NCBI GenBank assembly: GCA_937974275.1
Contig: CALJIF010000096.1
Coordinates: forward strand, 1-46,220
Direction of reading: 5' to 3'
Length of the DNA: 46,220 nucleotides
DNA from: an uncultured Flavobacteriales bacterium
Lineage (GTDB): Bacteria > Bacteroidota > Bacteroidia > Palsa-965
Positions 1 through 8,591 of the stretch are shown piece by piece. The translations under genes and the position numbers were made by a program. The notes under the pieces were generated by a model. It was not told the DNA's origin, ran no database searches, and saw only the letters and a list, made by a program, of their open reading frames with translations. How positions within the stretch are numbered: position 1 is the first letter of the stretch; every line of letters begins with the position of its first letter.

Positions 1-257
1 ATAACTGTACGCTCCACATAATTTGCACCGGTAAGTTTTTTCAAACCTCCGAAAATGATCGGATGATGCGCAACAATTAGATTACAAGAATTCGCAATTG
101 CATCTTGTATTACAGCTTCTGTAACATCCAGACAAACGGTAACACCACGCACTTCCATGTGGCGTTCACCAACCAATAATCCACTGTTATCATACGATTC
201 CTGAAAAGAAGGTGGAGCCCAATGTTCAAGAAACGCAACTACTTCAGATACTTTCAT
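1..257 (-). CDS. Nif3-like dinuclear metal center protein, 3' part missing
   Basis: This is the first 85 codons of a protein that runs off the left edge of the window. The visible sequence begins MKVSEVVAFLEHWAPPSFQE and contains SYDNSGLLVG near residue 20 and AHHPIIFGGLKKL near residue 67. These are the N-terminal signatures of the Nif3/YbgI/YqfO family (once called GTP cyclohydrolase I type 2); the HH pair supplies metal ligands in the family. Members form hexameric rings with two metals per active site, and their substrate is not settled. The start is the ATG at 255-257, four bases after a promoter-like box. It is divergent from lpxK. The family call is secure; the function is unknown. Confidence 0.85.
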   Translation of the reverse strand, partial: MKVSEVVAFLEHWAPPSFQESYDNSGLLVGERHMEVRGVTVCLDVTEAVIQDAIANSCNLIVAHHPIIFGGLKKLTGANYVERTV

Positions 258-261
258 ACTG

Positions 262-269
262 CGAATTTA
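262..269 (-). promoter_or_regulatory. Candidate -7 promoter box of the Nif3-like gene
   Basis: Read on the minus strand the box is TAAATTCG, one base from the Bacteroidota consensus TAnnTTTG. Only four bases separate it from the ATG at 257, so a transcript from it would be leaderless or nearly so. I see no TTG at the usual -33 distance, so support is moderate. Confidence 0.4.
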
Positions 270-349
270 CCGTAAATGCTGCAATTCCTTTTGTGCAATT
301 ATTATCTAAGTCTACAGCACTGTAATTCCGAATAACAAAGCGGAAGCCG

Positions 350-357
350 TATCTTCG
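350..357 (+). promoter_or_regulatory. Candidate -7 promoter box of lpxK
   Basis: TATCTTCG matches TAnnTTTG except for one C. It ends six bases before the lpxK ATG at 364. No clear TTG lies at the -33 distance. The predicted transcription start falls at or next to the start codon. Confidence 0.4.
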
Positions 358-363
358 TTACCC

Positions 364-1416
364 ATGTCGCCGATACAACTAATACTACTCCCCTTTTCCG
401 CTATTTACGCGGCAATCATGTGGCTTAGGAATAAATTGTACGACGCCAAAATCCTTCCTTCAACGTCACTGAAATCACCTATACTAATCGGGGTTGGTAA
501 TTTGAGTGTTGGCGGAACCGGAAAATCTCCACACGTAGAATACATCGTCAAGTTATTGCAGAACAATTTCAACGTGGCAACACTCAGTCGTGGTTATGGT
601 AGAAAAACAAAGGGCTTTCGATGGGTAACAGCGACAGACGCGGCAGATCAGGTTGGTGACGAACCTTTACAATTTCGATTCAAGTTTTCCGAATCCTGCA
701 CAGTTGCAGTGGATGAGAATCGGGTACGCGGCGTTGCTGAAATTATGAAGCACCTACCCAAAACAGAAGTTGTTGTTTTAGATGATGTATTCCAGCACCG
801 AAAAATTCAACCGCATCTACAAATCCTATTAACGGATTACAACAAGCTGTTCACCAGAGACCACGTGTTGCCGGCTGGACGTTTACGCGAGTCGGCATCA
901 GGAAAAAACCGTGCAGATGTTGTGGTGGTTACCAAATGCCCGAAAACATTGACTTCCGAAGAACGCAATGCTGTCGCCAACGAACTGTCACCAGGAAAAA
1001 ATCAGGCGCTATTTTTTAGCAAACTGCACTATGGTGAAATGCGCTCAATTGAAGACAATAGACCGGTTAAATTGCCGTCCAACGCAAGCGCAATCATCAT
1101 TTCAGGAATAGCGAATCCATCCGATTTGGAACGATATGTACGATCAAATGTAAGCGAATGCGAACTTCTTACTTTTCCCGATCATCATTTATTCACAGAT
1201 GGTGATATCGAACAAGTATTGAGTAAATTTGAATCGTTATCTTCAACTATAAAATTCATCATCACAACTGAAAAAGATGCGGTTCGTTTAACACGACTTC
1301 CTTCGTTCGAAAAAATTAAAGCATTCACGCTAGTGCAACCCATCGAAGTGAAGTTTAGTCCCGAAGACGAAACCCGATTTAACCAAATCATTTATGATCT
1401 CCTACGAAACCATTGA
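364..1416 (+). CDS. lpxK: Tetraacyldisaccharide 4'-kinase (lipid A kinase)
   Basis: LpxK phosphorylates the 4' position of the lipid A disaccharide at the inner face of the cytoplasmic membrane, late in the Raetz pathway. The 350-residue length fits the family. The N-terminus is a hydrophobic membrane-associating stretch (LPFSAIYAAIMWLRNKLYD). A Walker A motif of the family type, GNLSVGGTGKS, sits at residues 45-55 and is followed by LSRGYGRKTKGF. DDVFQHR near residue 140 matches the family's D-D-x-x-Q-H motif. The 3' end overlaps the next gene by 23 bases, which suggests translational coupling. It is the first gene of a five-gene plus-strand run. Confidence 0.95.
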   Translation: MSPIQLILLPFSAIYAAIMWLRNKLYDAKILPSTSLKSPILIGVGNLSVGGTGKSPHVEYIVKLLQNNFNVATLSRGYGRKTKGFRWVTATDAADQVGDEPLQFRFKFSESCTVAVDENRVRGVAEIMKHLPKTEVVVLDDVFQHRKIQPHLQILLTDYNKLFTRDHVLPAGRLRESASGKNRADVVVVTKCPKTLTSEERNAVANELSPGKNQALFFSKLHYGEMRSIEDNRPVKLPSNASAIIISGIANPSDLERYVRSNVSECELLTFPDHHLFTDGDIEQVLSKFESLSSTIKFIITTEKDAVRLTRLPSFEKIKAFTLVQPIEVKFSPEDETRFNQIIYDLLRNH

Positions 1417-2215
1417 GGCAACAGCTGCATTCATAAAAGAAAAAACAAACGGATTTGCTCCTGAAACAGGAATTATTCTTGGCACAGGACTTGGCGGGCT
1501 TGTTCACGAAATACAAGCAGAGCACGTACTTCCTTACGATACCATTCCAAACTTCCCGGTTTCCACGGTAGAAGGCCATTCAGGAAAATTAATTTTCGGA
1601 ATACTGAGTGGGAAAAAAGTGGTAGCCATGCAAGGACGTTTTCATTTTTATGAAGGCTACGACATGCAACAGGTGGTGTTTCCGGTGCGTGTAATGAAAT
1701 TTTTAGGAATTAAACGTCTTTTTGTATCCAACGCGAGTGGAGGTGTTAACCCGAATTTTGAAATTGGTGACTTAATGATCATCGATGATCATATTAATCT
1801 TTTCCCTTCCAATCCACTTATTGGGCCTAACGATAAACGTTTCGGACCACGCTTCCCGGACATGAGTGAAGCGTATGATAAATCTATGATTGCTTTGTGC
1901 AAACAAATCGCGGGTGAATTAGGAATTTCTACTCAGCAAGGAGTGTATGCAGGATTAAGTGGCCCTACTTTTGAAACTCCGGCGGAATATAAGTTCATCC
2001 GCGTGCTGGGAGCGGATACTGTTGGCATGAGCACTGTACCTGAAGTTATTGCTGCACGTCACATGAATATTCCGGTGTTCGGTATTTCCGTAATTACAGA
2101 CCTCGGAGTTCCGGGAAAAATTGTTGAGGTTACGCACGAAGAAGTTCAAAAGGTTGCGCTGGTTGCCGAGAAAAAAATGACCGGTTTAATGAAAGAAATG
2201 ATTGCACGTTTATAA
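1394..2215 (+). CDS. punA: Purine nucleoside phosphorylase (type I)
   Basis: This enzyme cleaves purine nucleosides (inosine, guanosine) with phosphate to give the free base and ribose 1-phosphate, for purine salvage in the cytoplasm. The 273-residue length is typical of trimeric PNP-I. Visible family motifs include ILGTGLGGL at 28-36, VEGHSGKL near 58 and MQGRFHFYEGY near 78. Further on are VSNASGGVNP, FETPAEYKFIRVLGAD and GMSTVPEVIAARH with the purine-binding Glu/Asn region. The ATG at 1394 lies inside the end of lpxK. The start is supported because the residues directly after it already align with the family N-terminus. Confidence 0.95.
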   Translation: MISYETIEATAAFIKEKTNGFAPETGIILGTGLGGLVHEIQAEHVLPYDTIPNFPVSTVEGHSGKLIFGILSGKKVVAMQGRFHFYEGYDMQQVVFPVRVMKFLGIKRLFVSNASGGVNPNFEIGDLMIIDDHINLFPSNPLIGPNDKRFGPRFPDMSEAYDKSMIALCKQIAGELGISTQQGVYAGLSGPTFETPAEYKFIRVLGADTVGMSTVPEVIAARHMNIPVFGISVITDLGVPGKIVEVTHEEVQKVALVAEKKMTGLMKEMIARL

Positions 2216-2224
2216 ATAACCATT

Positions 2225-3640
2225 ATGAAATTAGTAACCGCGATTACAGTTATCTGTTTGTTATCTTTTAGTGCAATTGCACAAAATTATAATTCACAAA
2301 ACATCTCGTTAGTTGGACATTGGGTAAACCCAACAGAACCCGCCGAGCCGGTTTACGGCATACGCTTTCAAGGTATTTGGGGTTGGCATGATGACTCCAC
2401 CAACAGAGAGTACGCTATTATGGGATCATCAACCGGTTGCTATTTCATTGACGTAACAAATCCCGCTACTCCTGTTCAGGTTGGTTATTTACCGGGACGT
2501 CAGCAGGATCACATCTGGCATGAGGTAAAGACGTACAAAAACTATTGCTACATCGTAAGTGATGATGGAGGAAACAATGCATTCCAAATTGTAGATATGC
2601 AATACCTCCCCGATTCCATTCACGTTATTCATGATGGCACTACCTACTTTGAACGTTGTCATACTATTTATGTGGATGGGGACAAACTTTATGGTGGTAG
2701 CGTTACATTGGCGGGAAATTCGCAATACTATTCCATGGCAGTTTATAGTCTTGCAAACCCGGAGCAACCGCAATTGCTTTCCACCCTTAATCAGTTTTAT
2801 ACTACACCCGCTACCGTCCATGATATGTTTGTTCGCAACGACACCTGCTATGTCTCCGGTGGCTTCGACGGATTGTTTATTTATAAATTTGACACACTGG
2901 CAAATACATTCACAGAATTAGCACGCTTAACCAGCTATCCGGAACAAGGTTATAACCACAGCTCCTTTTTAACAGGCAACGGAAACACCCTCATCTTTAT
3001 GGATGAAGTTCCTGATGCGCGTGGCATTAAAGCTGTTGATGTGTCTAATTTGGGCAATGTTACCGTAACGTCTGTATTCCGCTCCAACCAGGGAAATACG
3101 CCGCATAACCCATACATTATTGGTAACGATGTTTTAATTGGAGCGAATTATACTGATGGTGTTCAAATTTTTAATATCACCGATCCATACAACGTAGTTC
3201 GTATTGGTTACTTCGATACAGACACACTAGTGAATGCACCTAACTACACAGCCAATTACCACGGCTGTTGGGGTGCTTATACCGATTTGCCTTCGGGTTT
3301 GTTAATCGCATCAGACATGCAAAATGGCCTTTATGTACTGGATATCTCACAGGCTATTTTAGCAAGTACGCCCGACAATCAGAGTACAGTTGCAGTTGTT
3401 GCTTATCCAAATCCTTTCAACGAAAACTTTTCTGTAAGTATTGCTCTTCCCGAGGCGCAGAACATTCGCTACAGCATTGTGGATATCAGTGGTCGTGAAG
3501 TACTCAGTGGTGCATCATTTCAACCTTCAGGCACTTCGTTACTGGAAGTTGAAGCTGCTTCATTAACTCCGGGAGCTTATCACATTATCGTAACCGGTGG
3601 CACATTTCGTTCATCTACACAATTAATTAAAACAAAATAA
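2225..3640 (+). CDS. Choice-of-anchor B family protein, T9SS cargo
   Basis: This is a 471-residue secreted protein. Residues 1-19 form a signal peptide ending in AIAQ. Residues about 25-380 carry repeated units such as GCYFIDVTNPATPVQVGYLPG, GVQIFNITDPYNVVRIGYF and LYVLDISQ, which match LVIVD-type repeats (seven-bladed propeller-like) of the choice-of-anchor-B family. Residues about 395-471 form a type A T9SS sorting domain, starting VAYPNPFNENFSVSI and ending near GTFRSSTQLIKTK. It would cross the outer membrane by T9SS and be anchored or released. The ligand is unknown. It follows the phosphorylase by 9 bases and is followed after 2 bases by the radical SAM gene. Confidence 0.88.
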   Translation: MKLVTAITVICLLSFSAIAQNYNSQNISLVGHWVNPTEPAEPVYGIRFQGIWGWHDDSTNREYAIMGSSTGCYFIDVTNPATPVQVGYLPGRQQDHIWHEVKTYKNYCYIVSDDGGNNAFQIVDMQYLPDSIHVIHDGTTYFERCHTIYVDGDKLYGGSVTLAGNSQYYSMAVYSLANPEQPQLLSTLNQFYTTPATVHDMFVRNDTCYVSGGFDGLFIYKFDTLANTFTELARLTSYPEQGYNHSSFLTGNGNTLIFMDEVPDARGIKAVDVSNLGNVTVTSVFRSNQGNTPHNPYIIGNDVLIGANYTDGVQIFNITDPYNVVRIGYFDTDTLVNAPNYTANYHGCWGAYTDLPSGLLIASDMQNGLYVLDISQAILASTPDNQSTVAVVAYPNPFNENFSVSIALPEAQNIRYSIVDISGREVLSGASFQPSGTSLLEVEAASLTPGAYHIIVTGGTFRSSTQLIKTK

Positions 3641-3642
3641 GC

Positions 3643-4716
3643 GTGTCCGATCATAACGACGATGCGCATAATTGTAGCAACTTCCGAGGAAGAGGCGCCG
3701 GATTTAATCCGCACAATCGTTTTGAGAAATCGCATACATTAGCCTACGAAGGAGAAGAACCGCTGTTGATGGACGAACGAACGACTTTGATGGAGACGTT
3801 CCCAAAAACAATTTTAAACAAAGTTTCATCGCCTGATTTATTTCCGTTATCAATAAATCCTTACCAGGGCTGCGAACACGGCTGTGTGTACTGCTATGCG
3901 CGAAATACGCATGAATATTGGGGACTAAGTGCAGGTCTTGATTTTGAACGAAAAATTATTGTCAAAAAAAATGCCCCGGAATTATTAATTAAAGAATTAT
4001 CCAATAAAAATCACACGCCTCAACCTGTAATGTTTTCAGGCAATACAGATTGTTATCAACCTGCGGAGCGCGAGTTAAAAATCACACGGCGGCTTCTTGA
4101 AGTATTTCTGAAGTATAAACATCCCGTTGCACTCATCACAAAAAACGCGTTAATCAAAAGGGATATCGATATTTTGTCCGAAATGGCGCAACATCGTCTT
4201 GTTATGGTAATGATTAGTGTAACCGGTGTTGACGAGAACCTGCGGCGTAAAATGGAACCCAGAACGTCCACTTATGCTCAGCGTATAGACACCATTCGCG
4301 CGTTAAGCGGAGCCGGAATTCCAACCGGCGTGTTATTCGCACCAGTAATTCCTGCGTTAAACAGTCATGAAATGCCGGAAGTTTTGCAACAGGCAGCCAA
4401 CGCCGGAGCTACAACTGCGTCTTTTAATATGATTCGCTTAAACGGACAAGTAGCACCGCTTTTCAGAAATTGGCTGGACAATTACTTTCCAGACAGAAGT
4501 GACAAAGTTTGGAATCAAATTAAAGAACTGCATGGAGGGCAAGTGAATGATAGCAGATTTAACGTGCGAATGAATGGCGAAGGTCCGTTAGCAGAAAGTT
4601 TAAACAGACAATTTGCCATACTTACGCATAAATTAAATTTTAATAAAAATAAAATGAACTGGAACCTGTCCGACTTTAATCCGGATGCCGGCAATCCTCA
4701 ATTATCTATGTTTTAA
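3643..4716 (+). CDS. PA0069-family radical SAM protein
   Basis: This 357-residue protein has the radical SAM iron-sulfur motif C77-x3-C81-x2-C84 within PYQGCEHGCVYCYAR. The N-terminal RGRGAGFNPHNRFEKS and the overall length fit the PA0069/Rv2578c-like family. Members resemble DNA spore-photoproduct-lyase-like radical SAM proteins, but their reaction is not established. The start is the GTG at 3643; the conserved RGRG region near residue 16 excludes the later ATG at 3769. It lies 2 bases after the preceding gene, and its TAA shares one base with the ATG of the next gene. Confidence 0.85.
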   Translation: MSDHNDDAHNCSNFRGRGAGFNPHNRFEKSHTLAYEGEEPLLMDERTTLMETFPKTILNKVSSPDLFPLSINPYQGCEHGCVYCYARNTHEYWGLSAGLDFERKIIVKKNAPELLIKELSNKNHTPQPVMFSGNTDCYQPAERELKITRRLLEVFLKYKHPVALITKNALIKRDIDILSEMAQHRLVMVMISVTGVDENLRRKMEPRTSTYAQRIDTIRALSGAGIPTGVLFAPVIPALNSHEMPEVLQQAANAGATTASFNMIRLNGQVAPLFRNWLDNYFPDRSDKVWNQIKELHGGQVNDSRFNVRMNGEGPLAESLNRQFAILTHKLNFNKNKMNWNLSDFNPDAGNPQLSMF

Positions 4717-5819
4717 TGCGCTACCTTATTTTTCTTTTTTCACTCTTTGTCAATTTCTCCCTGTGGGCACAATTTAATTCGTTCGACGGCTTTTCAGATA
4801 ATTCCAATAACTGGACGCTACAAAAAACAGCTGACGTTCACACGGAACTAACACAAGGTTTTTTATCGGTAAAAACAAGTGGTGAAAAAACCTGGAGTTC
4901 CTTTCTGCATGCCTCTATCGCACCCAATAAGTCGTTCCGCGCAGAATGCGGTGTATCCTATACGTCGGCCAATACAAAAAATTCTGCCGGAATTATGGTA
5001 GGCTATGTCAACGATTCTACGTACCAATATTTCGGCATTACGACCAACCACGAATTCATCGTTATTGTGATGAAAGATGATACAGCCAAACATGTTATTG
5101 CGCCGGTACAACACGATGCTATTCGCAAAGACGGCGTTAACTATCTGCGCATTAATTATAATTACGAACTAAACAGAACATTTTATTTTATTAATAATAT
5201 TCCGGTATACGAACATGCTCTGGTGCAGCCCGGCAATAATGAATTCGGGCTATTCTGCGAAGGACCGGGACATGCATTATTCGACTACATCTGGCTGGTG
5301 CAACCCGGAAAGGATGAATTCTCCCCGGCGTCATTACAATTGAACAACACGTGTACGGGTTCGTTTTTCAACTTCGAACCGTGGAGCATGAACATGTGCC
5401 TTCCGAGCGGAATGCGCGTTGAAACCGACGGGCAAGAATGTTTGTTCTGGACTCCGGAACATCAGCACGCAGGCGAAGGAATTATGATGAGTTATGCGAA
5501 AGTTGTTTTACAAGACAGTTTTCACCTAGTGGCCCGAGCTGATTATAACTTCATGATTCTCCATTCAGGTGCCATCAGCTCAACGTTAACCGATCCGGGA
5601 ACACGCGGCAAAACAACCGCAGGATACGAAACATACACAGTGGCTTCACGCATCACACAGCAGGATCAATCCATTTTGCTAATCAAACGATGCTATGTGT
5701 ATTCTGCGAAAAATCAGGCTTTTTTCGTACTTGAAATCGTACAATCCGACACTGAATTCATCAATGTATTGAACCGGGATCTTCATGATTTGTTGGAGCG
5801 GATTACCTTAGTTCAATAA
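4716..5819 (+). CDS. Secreted protein with a concanavalin-like N-terminal domain
   Basis: This is a 367-residue protein that I do not recognise beyond its domain type. A signal peptide (MRYLIFLFSLFVNFSLWAQ) is followed at about 20-195 by FNSFDGFSDNSNNWTL, FLSVKT and NSAGIMVGYVNDSTYQYFGI, the pattern of beta-sandwich LamG/DUF1080-like domains. Residues about 200-367 have no match I know. There is no T9SS tail and no lipobox. The start codon overlaps the radical SAM stop codon (TAATG), so the two are translationally coupled. It closes the five-gene run and is followed by a hairpin. Confidence 0.75.
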   Translation: MRYLIFLFSLFVNFSLWAQFNSFDGFSDNSNNWTLQKTADVHTELTQGFLSVKTSGEKTWSSFLHASIAPNKSFRAECGVSYTSANTKNSAGIMVGYVNDSTYQYFGITTNHEFIVIVMKDDTAKHVIAPVQHDAIRKDGVNYLRINYNYELNRTFYFINNIPVYEHALVQPGNNEFGLFCEGPGHALFDYIWLVQPGKDEFSPASLQLNNTCTGSFFNFEPWSMNMCLPSGMRVETDGQECLFWTPEHQHAGEGIMMSYAKVVLQDSFHLVARADYNFMILHSGAISSTLTDPGTRGKTTAGYETYTVASRITQQDQSILLIKRCYVYSAKNQAFFVLEIVQSDTEFINVLNRDLHDLLERITLVQ

Positions 5820-5833
5820 GTCAACTTCATAGG

Positions 5834-5856
5834 CGTGAATAATTGCCGTATTCACG
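5834..5856 (+). terminator. Probable terminator after the lpxK run
   Basis: An 8-bp perfect stem (CGTGAATA / TATTCACG) closes a 7-base loop and is followed by TATTTT. It lies 14 bases after the stop codon at 5819. The U-tract is short and the stem AT-rich, so termination may be weak. Confidence 0.5.
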
Positions 5857-5859
5857 TAT

Positions 5860-5907
5860 TTTAAGACCTGCAGATCGCGCATTTTCAGTAAATTCGCAGG
5901 TCTTAAA
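5860..5907. repeat. 12-bp inverted repeat in front of gatB
   Basis: The perfect arms are TTTAAGACCTGC at 5860-5871 and GCAGGTCTTAAA at 5896-5907, with a 24-base spacer. The spacer and right arm hold TAAATTCG (5889-5896), a candidate -7 promoter box. The right arm ends 7 bases before the gatB ATG at 5915. It could be an operator site or, if read through from upstream, an mRNA hairpin just before the start codon. Confidence 0.6.
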
Positions 5908-5914
5908 TAAACTA

Positions 5915-7378
5915 ATGAGCACTACGTCCATATACGATACTTACGAAGCAGTTATCGGCCTCGAAGTACATACCCAACTTTTAACAAAAACCAAAGCGTA
6001 CAGCAACGATGAAGCTGCTTATGGCGCTATGCCCAATACGCTTGTAAGTCCCGTAACATTAGGTTTGCCCGGAACATTACCGCTGGCCAACAAAACGGTT
6101 ATTGAGTTTGCAATACGCTTAGGTTTAGCAACACATTGCACGATTCGTGAACGCAACGAATACGCCAGAAAGAATTACTTCTACGCCGATTTGCCAAAAG
6201 GTTATCAGATCACACAGGATAAAACTCCTATCTGCACCAACGGTTACATTGACATTAAACTAAGCGAAACAGAAACGAAGCGCATCGGCATTCACCGCAT
6301 TCACATGGAAGAGGATGCCGGAAAAAGTATGCACGATGTAGATTTAACGGATACGCTTGTCGACCTGAATCGTGCGGGTGTTCCGTTGCTTGAAATTGTT
6401 ACTGAACCTGACTTGCGCAGTGCTGACGAAGCCTACAAGTATTTGACGGAAGTGCGTCGTTTGGTGCGTTATCTCGATATCTGTGACGGTAACATGGAAG
6501 AAGGTTCTTTACGTTGTGATGCGAATATCTCGGTGCGCAAAAAAGGTGCTCCACAATTCGGTCGCAAAGTGGAAGTAAAAAACATGAACTCGATTTCAAA
6601 TGTAAAACGAGCAATTGAACACGAGATCATTCGTCAGATTGATATTTTGGAAGCCGGTGGAAGTATTGACACCGAAACACGAAGTTTTGATGCTCCGTCC
6701 GGAACAACATTTTCACTAAGAAGTAAAGAAGCGGCTAACGATTATCGTTACTTCCCTGAACCCGATTTGTTGCCGGTAATTGTTACCGAAAAGGAAATTG
6801 CGCGGGTGAAGTCAACGTTGCCTCCCTTGCCTGACGAGTTGGTAAAAAAATACACACAAGAGTTGCAGCTTTCTATTTATGATGCGTCCGTATTAACCGA
6901 CGCCAAAGAAATTGCATTGTACTTTGAAGATGTATTGAAACATACAAGCAACGCGAAAGCTGCGGCCAATTGGGTTATGGGGCCTGTGAAATCATGGCTG
7001 AATGAAAATGCCATGCATATCTCTCAACTATCATTTGGTGGAAAACGACTTGCGGAACTTATTGCATTGGTCGACTCGGGCAAAGTAAGTTTCAGTGTTG
7101 CAAGTCAGAAAATATTCCCGCAAATGGTGCAGCATCCGGAATGGACAGCAAATGAAATTGCGGAGCGTGACAATTTGATTCAGGAGAGTAACAACGACAC
7201 ATTGTTGGTAGTTGTAAAAGAGGTTGTTGCCAAGTATCCGGAAAAAGTAGCCGAATATCGTGGCGGTAAAGTGGGCTTGTTGGGCATGTTTATGGGCGAA
7301 GTAATGAAGGCTTCGAAAGGCAAGGCAGATCCAAAAGTCACAACCGAATTATTGAAAAAAGAACTAGAACAAAACTGA
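5915..7378 (+). CDS. gatB: Asp-tRNA(Asn)/Glu-tRNA(Gln) amidotransferase subunit B
   Basis: GatB is the kinase/amidotransferase subunit of the GatCAB complex, which converts misacylated Glu-tRNA(Gln) or Asp-tRNA(Asn) to the correct amide form. The 487-residue product starts MSTTSIYDTYEAVIGLEVHT; the family's IGLEVHxQL motif lies near residue 14. Other signatures are GLPGTLPLANK, YFYADLPKGYQITQ, EEDAGKS, DLNRAGVPLLEIVTEPD and GNMEEGSLRCDANISV. The C-terminal YqeY-like tail carries KVGLLGMFMGEVMKASKGKADP. I chose the ATG at 5915; the reading frame is open further upstream to a TTG at 5843, but that would run through both hairpins. gatA and gatC are not in the window. Confidence 0.95.
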   Translation: MSTTSIYDTYEAVIGLEVHTQLLTKTKAYSNDEAAYGAMPNTLVSPVTLGLPGTLPLANKTVIEFAIRLGLATHCTIRERNEYARKNYFYADLPKGYQITQDKTPICTNGYIDIKLSETETKRIGIHRIHMEEDAGKSMHDVDLTDTLVDLNRAGVPLLEIVTEPDLRSADEAYKYLTEVRRLVRYLDICDGNMEEGSLRCDANISVRKKGAPQFGRKVEVKNMNSISNVKRAIEHEIIRQIDILEAGGSIDTETRSFDAPSGTTFSLRSKEAANDYRYFPEPDLLPVIVTEKEIARVKSTLPPLPDELVKKYTQELQLSIYDASVLTDAKEIALYFEDVLKHTSNAKAAANWVMGPVKSWLNENAMHISQLSFGGKRLAELIALVDSGKVSFSVASQKIFPQMVQHPEWTANEIAERDNLIQESNNDTLLVVVKEVVAKYPEKVAEYRGGKVGLLGMFMGEVMKASKGKADPKVTTELLKKELEQN

Positions 7379-7379
7379 T

Positions 7380-8573
7380 ATGAAAAAATTAATTCTCGCA
7401 TTCGGAATTAGTATTGCAGCATGGGCTTGTGGAGATGGCACAACCGAGCGAACCGGAGGAAACACTGTTGTTAAAGGAACGTTGACCAATAGCGCCGGCG
7501 ATACCATTTATCTGGTGGACGTAAGTCAGCGTGATTTCAAGGTGTTGGATTCAACTATTACTGCCGAAGACGGCTCTTTTGAATTTCGTCCTACTTTGTC
7601 GCACAAAGGTTTTTATAATATCAATGTGGCAAAGGATCAGAATCAGTTCGCTACAATTATTTTAAAACCCGGCGACACGTGTAAACTAACCGCAGATATT
7701 AAAAATTTCGGATACTCGGTTAAAACGGAAGGAACTGAAGACACCAAACACTTTGAAGAATTCAATAATTACTTCGCTGAATACGAAAAGAAACGTCAAC
7801 CTTTAATGGGTCGATTGGATTCCTTGCAACGTGCATTTCAACTTCAGATTGAAATCATGAAAGACACCGTTGAAATGCGTAAGTACGAAAAGGAAGTTAT
7901 CGAACCATTGTTCAATAGCACACAAGATCGTATTACTGTTTTAAATAACGAAGGCATCACTTGGGTAAAGTCGTTCATCGATGCTCACCCTGCATCATTT
8001 GCAAACATTCCTGCATTACGCTTGCTGGATCCGTTTGATAACATGGAGTACTGGGAAAAAACATTACTTGCAATCGAAAAGGATTTTGCTGAAGCGCCAA
8101 ACGTAAAGTTGTTACGTGAATATGTGGATCGCGAAAAACCGTTTTGCAAAGGATCTGTTGCACCGGATATTATCATGAACAACCCGGAAGGAAAGCAAAT
8201 GAAACTCAGCGAAACGCGAGGAAAAATCGTACTGCTCGATTTCTGGGCATCCTGGTGTGGCCCTTGCCGTCAGGAATTACCCAACGTGGTTGCGAATTAC
8301 AACAAATACAAATCAAAAGGATTTGATGTATTCAGTGTTTCATTAGACAAAGAAAAAAATGCATGGACAGAAGCCATCAAAAAAGATGGATTAGTTTGGC
8401 CATGGCACATTAGTGATTTGATGTATTGGCAATCTCCCGTGGTGCAGCAATACCGCATTCAGGGCATTCCGAAAACTTTGCTTTTGGATGAAGAAGGCAA
8501 AATTATTGACCGTGATTTAAGAGGCCCTGCATTAGGTCAGCGTCTTGATGAACTTTTTGCAAATCGTAAATAG
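7380..8573 (+). CDS. TlpA-family thiol-disulfide oxidoreductase, probable lipoprotein
   Basis: This 397-residue protein has an N-terminal signal ending in AAWAC with Cys17, a plausible lipobox. Residues about 30-120 look like the DUF4369 beta domain common in Bacteroidota TlpA-like proteins (VKGTLTNSAGDTIYLVDVS). A helical stretch follows. The C-terminal thioredoxin domain has the redox motif WCGPC with Cys293 and Cys296 and a cis-proline region IQGIPKTLLLD. It probably reduces disulfides in periplasmic or surface proteins; the partner is unknown. It starts one base after the gatB stop codon, so it is co-transcribed. Confidence 0.88.
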   Translation: MKKLILAFGISIAAWACGDGTTERTGGNTVVKGTLTNSAGDTIYLVDVSQRDFKVLDSTITAEDGSFEFRPTLSHKGFYNINVAKDQNQFATIILKPGDTCKLTADIKNFGYSVKTEGTEDTKHFEEFNNYFAEYEKKRQPLMGRLDSLQRAFQLQIEIMKDTVEMRKYEKEVIEPLFNSTQDRITVLNNEGITWVKSFIDAHPASFANIPALRLLDPFDNMEYWEKTLLAIEKDFAEAPNVKLLREYVDREKPFCKGSVAPDIIMNNPEGKQMKLSETRGKIVLLDFWASWCGPCRQELPNVVANYNKYKSKGFDVFSVSLDKEKNAWTEAIKKDGLVWPWHISDLMYWQSPVVQQYRIQGIPKTLLLDEEGKIIDRDLRGPALGQRLDELFANRK

Positions 8574-8591
8574 TATTCTATAACAGCTATT

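Noticed and set aside
5843..5914. Upstream TTG extension of gatB by 24 codons
   Set aside because: The extension runs through both inverted repeats and a promoter-like box, and the family N-terminus aligns from the ATG at 5915.
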